From VRUE01 sp044867645 (lineage in GTDB: Bacteria; Actinomycetota; Thermoleophilia; Solirubrobacterales; 70-9), in contig JBIOVI010000070.1 in assembly GCA_044867645.1 (NCBI GenBank), positions 1 through 7,407 on the forward strand: 7,407 bases of DNA, read 5' to 3'. A model generated the notes under the pieces. The model saw only the letters and a program-made list of their open reading frames with translations, made no database searches and was not told where the DNA came from. Shown piece by piece: positions 1 to 6,666 of the stretch (positions within the stretch are counted from its first letter, which is position 1; each line of letters starts with the position of its first letter). Position numbers and translations under genes: made by a program.

Positions 1-1092
1 CTCGCCGGCGGCGTAGAGGCCGGGGATGTCGGTGCGGCCGTCGACGTCGGTCTTGACCCCGCCCATCGTGTAGTGGTTGCCGGGCTTGATGCGGATCGGT
101 TCGCGGGTGATGTCGACTCCGGCGAAGTCCTTGCCGACGAGGACGATCTCGCGCAGCGCCTCGTGCACGCGCTTTTTCGGGACCACGGTGATGTCGAGCG
201 CGACGGTGCCGTCGGGGAAGCCACGCCCCTCGTTGATCTCGGTCTGCTCGGCGCGGGAGACTACGTCGCGCGAGGCCAGCTCCATCTTGTTCGGCGCGTA
301 GCGCTCCATGAAGCGTTCGCCCTTGGCATTGAGCAGGTGGGCGCCCTCGCCGCGGGCGCCCTCGGTAATCAGGAAGCCCTTGCCGGCCAGCGTCGTCGGG
401 TGGTACTGGATCATCTCCATGTCCATCAGCTTGGCGCCGACGCGGTAGGCCATCGCGATGCCGTCGCCGGTGCAGATCAGCGCGTTGGTGGTCGGCTTCC
501 AGACCTGGCCGTTGCCGCCGCAGGCGAGAATCACGGCCTTGGCGGTGAAGAGCTGCATCGAGCCATCGGCGATGTTGCGGGTGACGACGCCGCAGCACTC
601 GCCCGCCTCGTCCATCGCCAGCGCCGTGCAGAACCACTCCTCGTAGCGGGCGACCGAGTCGGAGAATTTCATCAGTTGCTCGTAGAGCACGTGCATGATC
701 GCCTGGCCGGTGATGTCGGCGACGTAGTAGGTACGGGCGGCGGAAGCGCCGCCAAAGGCACGGGTGCCGAGCTTGCCTTCCTCGTTGCGGTGGAAGGTGA
801 CGCCGAGGTGCTCGAGGTGGAGGATCTCTTCCGGGGCCTCCTGGCACATGATCGAGATCGCGTCCTGGTCGCCCAGGTAGTCGGAGCCCTTGACCGTGTC
901 GAAGGCGTGCGACTCCCAGGAGTCGCCGGGGTTGAGCGCAGCGTTGATCCCGCCCTGAGCGGCGTTGGAATGCGAGCGCACCGGGTGGACCTTGCTCAGG
1001 ATCCCCACCGAGACCCCTTGCTCGGCGGCGGCCAGGGCGGCTCTCTGTCCGGCGAGCCCGGCGCCGATCACGAGTACGTCATGCGTAGGCAC
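1..1092 (-). CDS. sdhA: Succinate dehydrogenase / fumarate reductase flavoprotein subunit (3' end beyond window)
   Basis: FAD-containing catalytic subunit of complex II, which oxidises succinate to fumarate on the cytoplasmic face of the membrane and links the TCA cycle to the quinone pool. The 364 visible codons read without interruption from GTG at 1092 to the window edge, out of roughly 570-640 usual for the family. Seen: N-terminal Rossmann motif GAGLAG (residues 10-15); SHSNAAQGG around residue 41, where His41 matches the covalent-FAD histidine; YHPTT with His231; GARGEGA with Arg247, matching the catalytic arginine; NHYTMGG with His340; and the FAD-binding IPGLYAAGE at the cut end. The C-terminal substrate arginine and capping part lie outside. 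GTG is chosen because VLVIGAG starts six codons later and no ATG lies in frame before it; the ATG at 1082 is in another frame. Only a weak GAG precedes it. A strong hairpin separates it from the upstream peptidase gene. Family certain; SdhA rather than FrdA is inferred from the aerobic TCA context. Confidence 0.95.
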   Translation of the reverse strand, partial: MPTHDVLVIGAGLAGQRAALAAAEQGVSVGILSKVHPVRSHSNAAQGGINAALNPGDSWESHAFDTVKGSDYLGDQDAISIMCQEAPEEILHLEHLGVTFHRNEEGKLGTRAFGGASAARTYYVADITGQAIMHVLYEQLMKFSDSVARYEEWFCTALAMDEAGECCGVVTRNIADGSMQLFTAKAVILACGGNGQVWKPTTNALICTGDGIAMAYRVGAKLMDMEMIQYHPTTLAGKGFLITEGARGEGAHLLNAKGERFMERYAPNKMELASRDVVSRAEQTEINEGRGFPDGTVALDITVVPKKRVHEALREIVLVGKDFAGVDITREPIRIKPGNHYTMGGVKTDVDGRTDIPGLYAAGE

Positions 1093-1107
1093 GAGCGCGC
1101 ACTCTAT

Positions 1108-1149
1108 AGAGCGGAAATCCGACCCCGCAGTCGGATTTGGGCCCGCTCT
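1108..1149 (-). other. Strong bulged hairpin between the M28 peptidase gene and sdhA
   Basis: A 9-bp perfect inverted repeat (AAATCCGAC at 1115-1123, GTCGGATTT at 1130-1138, 6-nt loop) continues, after a one-sided 4-nt bulge (1139-1142), into a second perfect 7-bp stem (AGAGCGG at 1108-1114 with CCGCTCT at 1143-1149). On the minus strand it starts 6 nt after the peptidase stop codon and ends 15 nt before the sdhA GTG, leaving the ribosome-binding region single-stranded. No T-run follows on the minus strand, so it is not a textbook intrinsic terminator. It could be a 5' stabiliser or processing site for sdhA mRNA, a Rho-dependent 3' end, or a binding site for a dimeric regulator. The pairing is directly visible; its function is inference. 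Confidence 0.7.
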
Positions 1150-1155
1150 GGTTGC

Positions 1156-2331
1156 CTACAGCCAGCGCTCGTCGAGGCGCCGGATCGTCGCCTCGGAGAG
1201 GCGGATGCCGTCGGCGAGGGTGTCGAAGTCCACATTCTCGGCGAGGTCGTGCCACCAGTGATAGTTGGCGGGCTGCTTGAGGTCGGTGCAGCTGCAGAGC
1301 GCCGCGGTCTCATACCCAGCGGCCAGCGGCTCGAGCCCGTCGGTGCCGTTGCGCAGGCGCAGGTTGGGGAAGAGGTGGATGCCGAGCTCTTCTGCCAGGC
1401 CGTCCACCAGGGCGAGGGCACGCGGGGAGTACTCGCGCATCTTGAGGAAGCCCTCGCCGCGCAGCACCAGCAGGTGGGGGGAGCCGAGGGTCTCCAGACA
1501 GAGGAAGAAGGTGCTCTCGCGCGGCAGCGCGCCGAAGTGGCGTTCGCCGAAGGCCTTGATGCCCTCGCTGAAGGACTCCTCCGCGCCGACCGAGAGGAGG
1601 ATCACCCGCAGGTCCGCGGTGGGCTGCTCGAGCAGCCGCTCGGCGAGGGCGAGCAGGGCGACCACCGCGGTGCCGTTGTCGTTCGCCCCTGGCACCACAT
1701 CGCGTGCGCCGATCTCGGCCATCGCCGCCGCCGAGCCGAGGCCGAAGAGCACCCCGAGCCTTGACAGGAGGCGCCTGCCGGTGAGTGCGCCGAGCGCCGC
1801 CAGCACCGGACCGGCGAGGACCGGCGCCATCAGCGGCGGGCTGGTGTCGCTGCGCTCGATCATTCCCAGCCGGTCGGCGATGTTGGGCAGCTCCGGGTGG
1901 AAGACGAGGCCCGAGTGGGCGGCGTCATGATGGGCGATCAGGACGATCGTGCGCTCGGCATCGGCCGGCCCGAGCTCGCAGACGACGTTGTAGGTGGTGC
2001 GGCGGGGGAGAGCCCGACGCAGCGCTCGCTTGCCCGGCGGGAAGTCGGAGGCCATGCCGGCAGCCGCGACGCCGGCCAGGGCACCGCCGAGCAGCCGTCG
2101 CCCGCGCAGCGCGGCGACCCCTCCAAGGGCCCCCAGGGCCGCACCGATTCCCAGCGGCCACCAGTAAGTGCCATGGGCCGGCTCCGCCTCGATCCGCGCG
2201 TCGGCGCCCAGCTCGGCAAAGCGTGCGACCAGCCACTCGGCGGCGCGGCGCTCGCCCTCGGAGGCGGAGGGACGATGGATCTGCTCGAGCTCCTCGAGCC
2301 AGCTCCTCAGCCGATCTTTGTCCTCGGGCAT
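1156..2331 (-). CDS. Membrane-associated M28-family zinc peptidase
   Basis: Predicted di-zinc aminopeptidase-type hydrolase of 391 residues. By analogy with the Aeromonas (Vibrio) aminopeptidase, ligands fall in order: His134 in AHHD, bridging Asp218 in GANDNG, Glu251-Glu252 in GAEES (general base then ligand), Glu280 in LETLG where many members have Asp, and His358 in YHWWHD with the usual Asp four residues on. All expected positions are filled, so it should be active; the substrate is unknown. Unusually, hydrophobic segments sit at about 56-75 and 79-95 before the first ligand and at about 168-183 and 192-207 between His134 and Asp218, where soluble relatives have a short loop. No cleavable signal peptide is visible. 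The gene is divergent from the M50 protease gene, sharing a 144-bp region filled by repeat element A, and precedes sdhA by 63 bp on the same strand. The start is the first ATG giving a normal N-terminus; only a weak GGGA precedes it. Confidence 0.88.
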   Translation of the reverse strand: MPEDKDRLRSWLEELEQIHRPSASEGERRAAEWLVARFAELGADARIEAEPAHGTYWWPLGIGAALGALGGVAALRGRRLLGGALAGVAAAGMASDFPPGKRALRRALPRRTTYNVVCELGPADAERTIVLIAHHDAAHSGLVFHPELPNIADRLGMIERSDTSPPLMAPVLAGPVLAALGALTGRRLLSRLGVLFGLGSAAAMAEIGARDVVPGANDNGTAVVALLALAERLLEQPTADLRVILLSVGAEESFSEGIKAFGERHFGALPRESTFFLCLETLGSPHLLVLRGEGFLKMREYSPRALALVDGLAEELGIHLFPNLRLRNGTDGLEPLAAGYETAALCSCTDLKQPANYHWWHDLAENVDFDTLADGIRLSEATIRRLDERWL

Positions 2332-2344
2332 CGTCCCGAACTTA

Positions 2345-2462
2345 TACGGGCATCCCCGGTGGGGGTGGAACGTCTTGTACTTTTTCGTCGATGCCTCCGG
2401 GCGCCAGCCTTAAGGCGACCCACCGAAAAAGTTCAGTGGAACCCCCACCGGGGATGCCCGTA
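2345..2462 (+). repeat. Hairpin repeat element A, upstream of the M50 protease gene
   Basis: A 118-bp imperfect palindrome between two divergent genes. Its ends, 2345-2366 and 2441-2462, are a perfect 22-bp inverted repeat beginning and ending with TA. Moving inward there is an asymmetric internal loop (GGAACGTCTTGT, 12 nt, opposite TCAGTGGA, 8 nt), then a 9-bp stem ACTTTTTCG (2379-2387) with CGAAAAAGT (2424-2432), then a 36-nt tip that can form GGGCGCC with GGCGACCC (one bulged A) and contains the palindrome GCCTTAAGGC. Element B at 3637-3748 has the same plan in opposite orientation and shares two exact blocks of 17 and 14 nt. Element A lies exactly 13 nt from the start codon on each side, so promoters for both neighbours probably lie within it or reach into a gene. 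I assign the plus strand because element B shows wobble pairing on the equivalent strand. It is not recognised as a known family. Confidence 0.85.
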
Positions 2463-2475
2463 CCATTGAGACCTG

Positions 2476-3639
2476 ATGTTCGGCGGGCAACCGATCACGC
2501 TCTTCCACGTTCGCGGAATCCGCGTCGCGGTCGACTGGTCCTGGTTCCTGGTCCTCTTTTTGGTCATCTTCTGGCTCTCGCGCTTCTATGGCGACGTGCT
2601 GGGCGAGAGCGGCTCGGACTCAGCTCCCTTCCTGCTCGCGGTCCTCAGCGCCTTCGGCTTCTTCGGCTCGATCGTGTTGCACGAGTTGGGTCACGCGATG
2701 GTCGCCCTGCGCAACGGGATCGGCATCTCCAGCATCCAGCTCTGGATTTTCGGCGGAATGGCACGGATGAACCGCGAAACCGACAGCCCGGCGACCGAGT
2801 TCAAGGTCGCGATCGCCGGCCCGCTGGTGACGCTGGCGATAGTCGTCGTCCTCACCGCGGTCGGCGTCGTCGCCGCGGGCTTCGACGGCTTTGAAAAGGC
2901 GGTCTTGATAGAGAGCGATTCGGGCGTCTCGGGAGTGCTTGCGATGGTCGGCTGGCTGGCCTCGATCAACGCCCTCGTCCTCGTCTTCAACCTGCTGCCG
3001 GCCTTCCCGATGGACGGCGGCCGCGTGGTGCGCGCGATTGCCTGGTGGCGGAGCGGCGACCGCACCTCGGCGACGCGGTTCGCCGCCGGGCTGGGCCGCG
3101 TCTTCGCCTACATCTTCATCGGCGGCGGCCTGCTGATGATCTTCACGGGCGCGGTATTCGCCGGCGTCTGGCTGGCTCTGATCGGCATGGTGATCAACGG
3201 CTCCGCCCGCGCCGCCACCGCGCAGACGGCAATCACGGGCAGAATCAGCGACCTCCGGGTTGCGGACGTGATGGACCGCGAGCCGGTTGCGATTCCCGAC
3301 GGGCTGAGCGTCGAGCAGGCGCTCGACGAGTACTTCCTCCGCTACCGCTGGCCCTGGTTCCCGGTGGTGGATGCCGCCCATCGCTTCCTCGGGCTCGTCG
3401 TCCGCGACAAGGCCGACGAGGTGCCCGAGACCTCGCGCGCGACCTCTCTCGTCTCCGACCTGCTCGAGCGCGACGACGGCACCTTCCAGGTCCGTGACGA
3501 CGCCCCGCTCGACTCTCTGCTGGCTAACAGGGCGCTGCGGCGCTTCGGTGCGCTGATGGCCGTCGACGCCGATGGCAGGCTCAGCGGGGTCATTACCGCA
3601 GAGCAAGTGGGTCGAGCACTCCGCGACGCAGCCGGGTAG
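2476..3639 (+). CDS. Site-2-protease-type (M50) intramembrane metalloprotease with C-terminal CBS pair
   Basis: Predicted zinc protease acting inside the membrane, of the type that cleaves membrane-bound regulators such as anti-sigma factors. The protein is 387 residues. Seen: N-terminal GIRVAVDWSW followed by a membrane segment (about 22-34), a second (about 52-70) carrying the zinc motif HELGH (residues 69-73, catalytic Glu70), EFKVAIAGP (108-116) starting a third, then NLLPAFPMDGGR (172-183) with the third zinc ligand Asp180, and a final hydrophobic stretch near 208-240. Two CBS domains follow (about 258-313 and 323-384); in this subgroup they are thought to sense adenine nucleotides. Start and length are typical. 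The gene stands alone between divergent and convergent neighbours and is bracketed by repeat elements A and B; its TAG stop is formed by the first bases of B. GAG about 8 nt upstream is a weak ribosome-binding site. The substrate cannot be told from the sequence. Confidence 0.93.
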   Translation: MFGGQPITLFHVRGIRVAVDWSWFLVLFLVIFWLSRFYGDVLGESGSDSAPFLLAVLSAFGFFGSIVLHELGHAMVALRNGIGISSIQLWIFGGMARMNRETDSPATEFKVAIAGPLVTLAIVVVLTAVGVVAAGFDGFEKAVLIESDSGVSGVLAMVGWLASINALVLVFNLLPAFPMDGGRVVRAIAWWRSGDRTSATRFAAGLGRVFAYIFIGGGLLMIFTGAVFAGVWLALIGMVINGSARAATAQTAITGRISDLRVADVMDREPVAIPDGLSVEQALDEYFLRYRWPWFPVVDAAHRFLGLVVRDKADEVPETSRATSLVSDLLERDDGTFQVRDDAPLDSLLANRALRRFGALMAVDADGRLSGVITAEQVGRALRDAAG

Positions 3640-3748
3640 GCGATCCGGGCAGGGGTTCCGCTTAACTTTTTCGGTGGAGCGTCAGCGGCTGTCCACCGAC
3701 GGATCGGCGAAAAAGTACAAGACGCTTCACCCCTACCCGAATCGCCTA
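3637..3748 (-). repeat. Hairpin repeat element B, in the convergent gap between the M50 protease gene and aidB
   Basis: A 112-bp relative of element A in opposite orientation. Outer arms are 3637-3656 and 3729-3748; on the plus strand they pair except for two C/A mismatches (3645/3740 and 3650/3735), which become G-U wobbles on the minus strand, so all 20 pairs form there. On the minus strand the internal loop is GAAGCGTCTTGT (12 nt) opposite TAAGCGGA (8 nt), followed by the same 9-bp ACTTTTTCG/CGAAAAAGT stem as in A and a 34-nt tip with a small GTGGA/TCCAC hairpin. Blocks identical to A are CGTCTTGTACTTTTTCG (minus strand of 3708-3724) and CCACCGAAAAAGTT (minus strand of 3664-3677). Its ends are TA; the terminal TAG on each strand is the stop codon of the M50 protease gene and of aidB. 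It could block read-through between the two genes, but no U-run follows the stem on either strand, so it is not a classical intrinsic terminator. Confidence 0.85.
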
Positions 3749-5413
3749 TGCCGGCATGTGTCGGTCGATGATGCGACTGAAGTCAGTAGCTGGAGGCAGG
3801 GTGCCGAAGGCGTTGCCCCACTCGCCCGAGAGGCGTGAGGCGCAGAAGGCGTCGGCCACGGCCGGATCGCCGTAGCGGACCAGCAGGGAGGCCTGTAGCG
3901 CCAGCGCCATCCGTTCGACGATGCGGCGGGCGCGGGACTCGATCGTCTCTATGTCGCCGGGGATCTCGGCCCGTAGCGAGGAGACGTAGGCGTCCAGCTT
4001 CGGTTCGGCTCCGGCTCCCTCCAGCACCTCGGCAAAGAACGCCTCGACCGAGGTTGGGTTCTTGACCATCGCTCGCAGCACGTCTAGGCACTGGACGTTG
4101 CCCGAGCCCTCCCAGATCGAGGCGAGCGGGGCCTCGCGATAGAGGCGGGGCATGCCGGACTCCTCGACGTAGCCGTTGCCGCCCAGGCACTCCAGGCACT
4201 CGACCGCGTGCCAGGGAGCCCGCTTGCACAACCAGTACTTGAGCACCGCGTTGGCGAGGCGGCGGAACTCGACTGCCTCCTCGTCGCCCGCGGCGACCTC
4301 GTCGTAGGCGCGGGCCAGCCGCATTGCGGCTACGGTCGCCGCCTCGGACTCGACGCAGAGGTCGGCGAGCACGTTGCGCATCAGCGGCTGATCGATCAGC
4401 TCCACCCCGAAGGCAGAACGATGTGCGGTGTGGTTGAGGGCCTGCACGACCCCTGCCCGGTAACCGCTTGCCACGCCGATCACGCAGTCGAGCCGGGTGT
4501 GGTTGACCATCTCGATGATCGTCGGCACGCCGCGCCCCTCATCGCCGATCATTCGCGCCCAGGCGCCGCGGAACTCGACCTCGCCGGAAGCGTTGGAGCG
4601 GTTGCCGAGCTTGTCCTTGAGCCGCTGGATGTGGAAGGCATTGCGCTCGCCATCGGGGGTCCAGCGGGGCATCAGGAAGCAGGAGATGCCGGAGTCGGTC
4701 TGGGCGAGGACGAGGAAGGCGTCGCACATCGGCGCCGAGCAGAACCACTTGTGGCCGACGATCTCGTACTCGGCACCCGGGCCGCCACCGTTCAGCGGCT
4801 TTGCAACCGTGGTGTTGGCGCGCACATCGGAGCCGCCCTGCTTCTCCGTCATCGCCATCCCGCAGAGGGCACCTCGCTTGTGCTCGGCGGGGATCGAGCG
4901 CTCGTCGTAGTCGAGCGAGAGAAAACGCTCTTCCCACTCGGCGGCCAGCTCGGGCTGCTTGCGCAGCGCCGGGATCGCCGAGTAGGTCATCGAGATCGGG
5001 CAGCCGACACCGCTCTCGGCCTGCATCAGCAGGGTGAACATCGCGGCGCGCGCGACATGAGCGCCCGGTCCCGGCTCGCGCCAGGGCAAGGCGTGGAGAC
5101 CGTGATCGACTCCGATCCGCATCAGTTCGTGCCAAGAGCTGTCGAACTCGACCTCGTCGACGCGGTTGCCGTAGCGGTCGTGAGTACGCAGCTGGGGCTT
5201 CTTCTCATTCGCCTCGAAGCCCCACTGGATCGTCTGCGAAGAGCCGCAGATCGCCCCCAGCTCGCGCGCCTTCTCCTCGGCCCAGCCGGCACCCTCGCGA
5301 TGCAGCGCCTCGATCAGGGGGCGATCTGCGTCGAAGGGGTTGTAGTCCTCCAGCGGCGGTGGCTGGTTGAAGACCTCGTGGGTGCTGCTCGACTGGCGCT
5401 CGACCGTGGCCAT
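3746..5413 (-). CDS. aidB: AidB-type acyl-CoA dehydrogenase
   Basis: FAD-dependent acyl-CoA dehydrogenase-fold protein of 555 residues, close in length and motif order to E. coli AidB (about 541). That protein belongs to the adaptive response to DNA alkylation, has weak isovaleryl-CoA dehydrogenase activity and binds DNA. Seen: the AidB N-terminal signature THEVFNQPPPLEDYN (11-25); GMAMTEKQGGSDV (185-197) and GHKWFCSAP (220-228) of the flavin-binding middle domain; RLKDKLGNRSNASGEVEF (264-281); and LGGNGYVEESGMPRLYRE (410-427) leading to SIWEGSGN, where Glu435 matches the usual catalytic glutamate. The open frame continues upstream of 5413 only as an antisense shadow of icd; ATG at 5413 gives the AidB N-terminus. 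The start lies 36 bp from the divergent icd start with little ribosome-binding signal, so the message may be leaderless. The C-terminal region (about 450-530) looks rich in acidic residues, so DNA binding as in E. coli is uncertain. The gene ends in repeat element B. Confidence 0.9.
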   Translation of the reverse strand: MATVERQSSSTHEVFNQPPPLEDYNPFDADRPLIEALHREGAGWAEEKARELGAICGSSQTIQWGFEANEKKPQLRTHDRYGNRVDEVEFDSSWHELMRIGVDHGLHALPWREPGPGAHVARAAMFTLLMQAESGVGCPISMTYSAIPALRKQPELAAEWEERFLSLDYDERSIPAEHKRGALCGMAMTEKQGGSDVRANTTVAKPLNGGGPGAEYEIVGHKWFCSAPMCDAFLVLAQTDSGISCFLMPRWTPDGERNAFHIQRLKDKLGNRSNASGEVEFRGAWARMIGDEGRGVPTIIEMVNHTRLDCVIGVASGYRAGVVQALNHTAHRSAFGVELIDQPLMRNVLADLCVESEAATVAAMRLARAYDEVAAGDEEAVEFRRLANAVLKYWLCKRAPWHAVECLECLGGNGYVEESGMPRLYREAPLASIWEGSGNVQCLDVLRAMVKNPTSVEAFFAEVLEGAGAEPKLDAYVSSLRAEIPGDIETIESRARRIVERMALALQASLLVRYGDPAVADAFCASRLSGEWGNAFGTLPPATDFSRIIDRHMPA

Positions 5414-5449
5414 CGCTCGAATTGTGGCATCGATAGCATCGCCGCGCGC
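5414..5449. promoter_or_regulatory. 36-bp divergent aidB-icd control region with a GCATCG direct repeat
   Basis: Only 36 bp separate the two divergent start codons, so any promoter must overlap the gene starts or give very short or absent leaders. Within it, GCATCG occurs twice in direct orientation (5427-5432 and 5436-5441), 9 bp apart, around the palindrome ATCGAT. There is no purine-rich ribosome-binding sequence before the icd ATG and only GAG close to the aidB ATG. Leaderless transcription, common in actinobacteria, is the simplest reading. No convincing -35/-10 pair could be assigned on either strand. Confidence 0.45.
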
Positions 5450-6666
5450 ATGGCCCCGAAGATCCCAGTCGAGAACCCCGTCGTCGAGCTCGACGGCGAC
5501 GAGATGACCCGGATCATCTGGGCGTTCATCAAAGAGCAGCTGATCCTGCCCTACCTCGATCTCGAGCTCATTTACTTCGATCTCGGGATCGAGAGCCGCG
5601 ACGCGACCGAAGATCGGATCACGGTCGAAGCCGCGGAAGCGATCAAGGAGCACGGCGTCGGCGTCAAGTGCGCGACCATCACCCCCGACGAGGCGCGGGT
5701 GGAGGAGTTCGGGCTGAAGGAGATGTACCGCTCGCCGAACGGGACCATCCGCAACATCCTCGGCGGCGTCATCTTCCGGGAGCCGATCGTGATCTCCAAT
5801 ATCCCGCGCCTGGTGCCCGGCTGGACGAAGCCGATCGTGATCGGCCGCCACGCTTTCGGCGATCAGTATCGGGCCACCGACATGGTCGTTCCCGGCGAGG
5901 GGACCCTGACCCTGACCTACGCCCCCAAGGACGGCTCTCAACCGATCGAGCTCGATGTCTACGACTTTCCAGGAGGTGGCATCGCGATGGCGATGTACAA
6001 CCTCGACGACTCGATCCGAGACTTCGCCAGAGCCTCGATGCGATACGGGCTGGAGCGCGGCTATCCGGTCTATCTCTCGACCAAGAACACGATCCTGAAG
6101 CGCTATGACGGCCGCTTCAAGGACATCTTCGCCGAGGTGTATGAGAACGAGTTCCGCTCCGAGTTCGAGGCCAAGGGGATCACCTACGAACACCGGCTGA
6201 TCGACGACATGGTCGCCGCCGCGCTGAAGTGGGAAGGCGGCTATGTGTGGGCCTGCAAGAACTACGACGGCGACGTGCAGTCCGACACCGTTGCCCAGGG
6301 GTTCGGCTCGCTGGGCCTGATGACCAGCGTGTTGATGAGCCCCGATGGCAGGACGGTGGAGGCAGAGGCTGCGCACGGAACCGTCACCCGCCACTACCGC
6401 CAGCACCAGGAAGGCAAGCCGACCTCAACCAACCCGATTGCGTCGATCTTTGCCTGGACGCGGGGACTTGCCGCACGCGCTCGTCTAGACGAAACGCCCG
6501 ACCTGTCACGGTTCGCCGCGACGCTCGAGCAGGTCTGCATCGAGACGGTCGAGAGCGGCAAGATGACCAAGGACCTGGCGCTGCTCGTCGGCAACGACCA
6601 GGACTTCCAGACGACGCAGGAGTTTCTCGCGTCTATCGACGAGAACCTTCAGAAGGAGATGAACAA

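Noticed and set aside
73..1764. 563-codon plus-strand open frame
   Set aside because: It runs antisense to sdhA and the M28 peptidase gene, resembles no known protein, and has the low-complexity Arg/Ala/Gly/Val make-up typical of shadow frames in high-GC DNA.
2318..2348. Possible TTGTCC / TATACG promoter for the M50 protease gene
   Set aside because: The match is only 4 of 6 in each box with 19-bp spacing, and the start it predicts would fall inside the left arm of element A; too weak to annotate.
1785..2894. 369-codon plus-strand frame, and other plus-strand frames crossing element A
   Set aside because: It is extremely rich in Arg/Pro/Ala, overlaps two real genes in other frames and crosses the palindromic repeat; no coding evidence.
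2620..3606. 328-codon minus-strand frame inside the M50 protease gene
   Set aside because: It lies fully antisense to a gene with clear catalytic motifs, and its composition is that of a shadow frame.
3637..3748. Element B as a classical Rho-independent terminator
   Set aside because: The only T-runs lie inside the paired inner stem; no U-tract follows the outer stem on either strand. It may still hinder read-through.
2345..3748. Elements as integron attC sites
   Set aside because: A GTTAAGC box occurs in B, but A has GTTCAGT at that place, the rest of the attC layout is missing, and no integrase or cassette array is present.
3572..3838. 88-codon plus-strand frame spanning element B
   Set aside because: It crosses the 3' ends of two real genes and a structured repeat; no ribosome-binding site and no recognisable domain.
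4208..5449. Plus-strand upstream extension of icd
   Set aside because: It is antisense to aidB; isocitrate dehydrogenase similarity begins at the ATG at 5450.
5414..6406. Minus-strand N-terminal extension of aidB to 886 residues
   Set aside because: The extension is antisense to icd and has no homology; AidB similarity begins right after the ATG at 5413.
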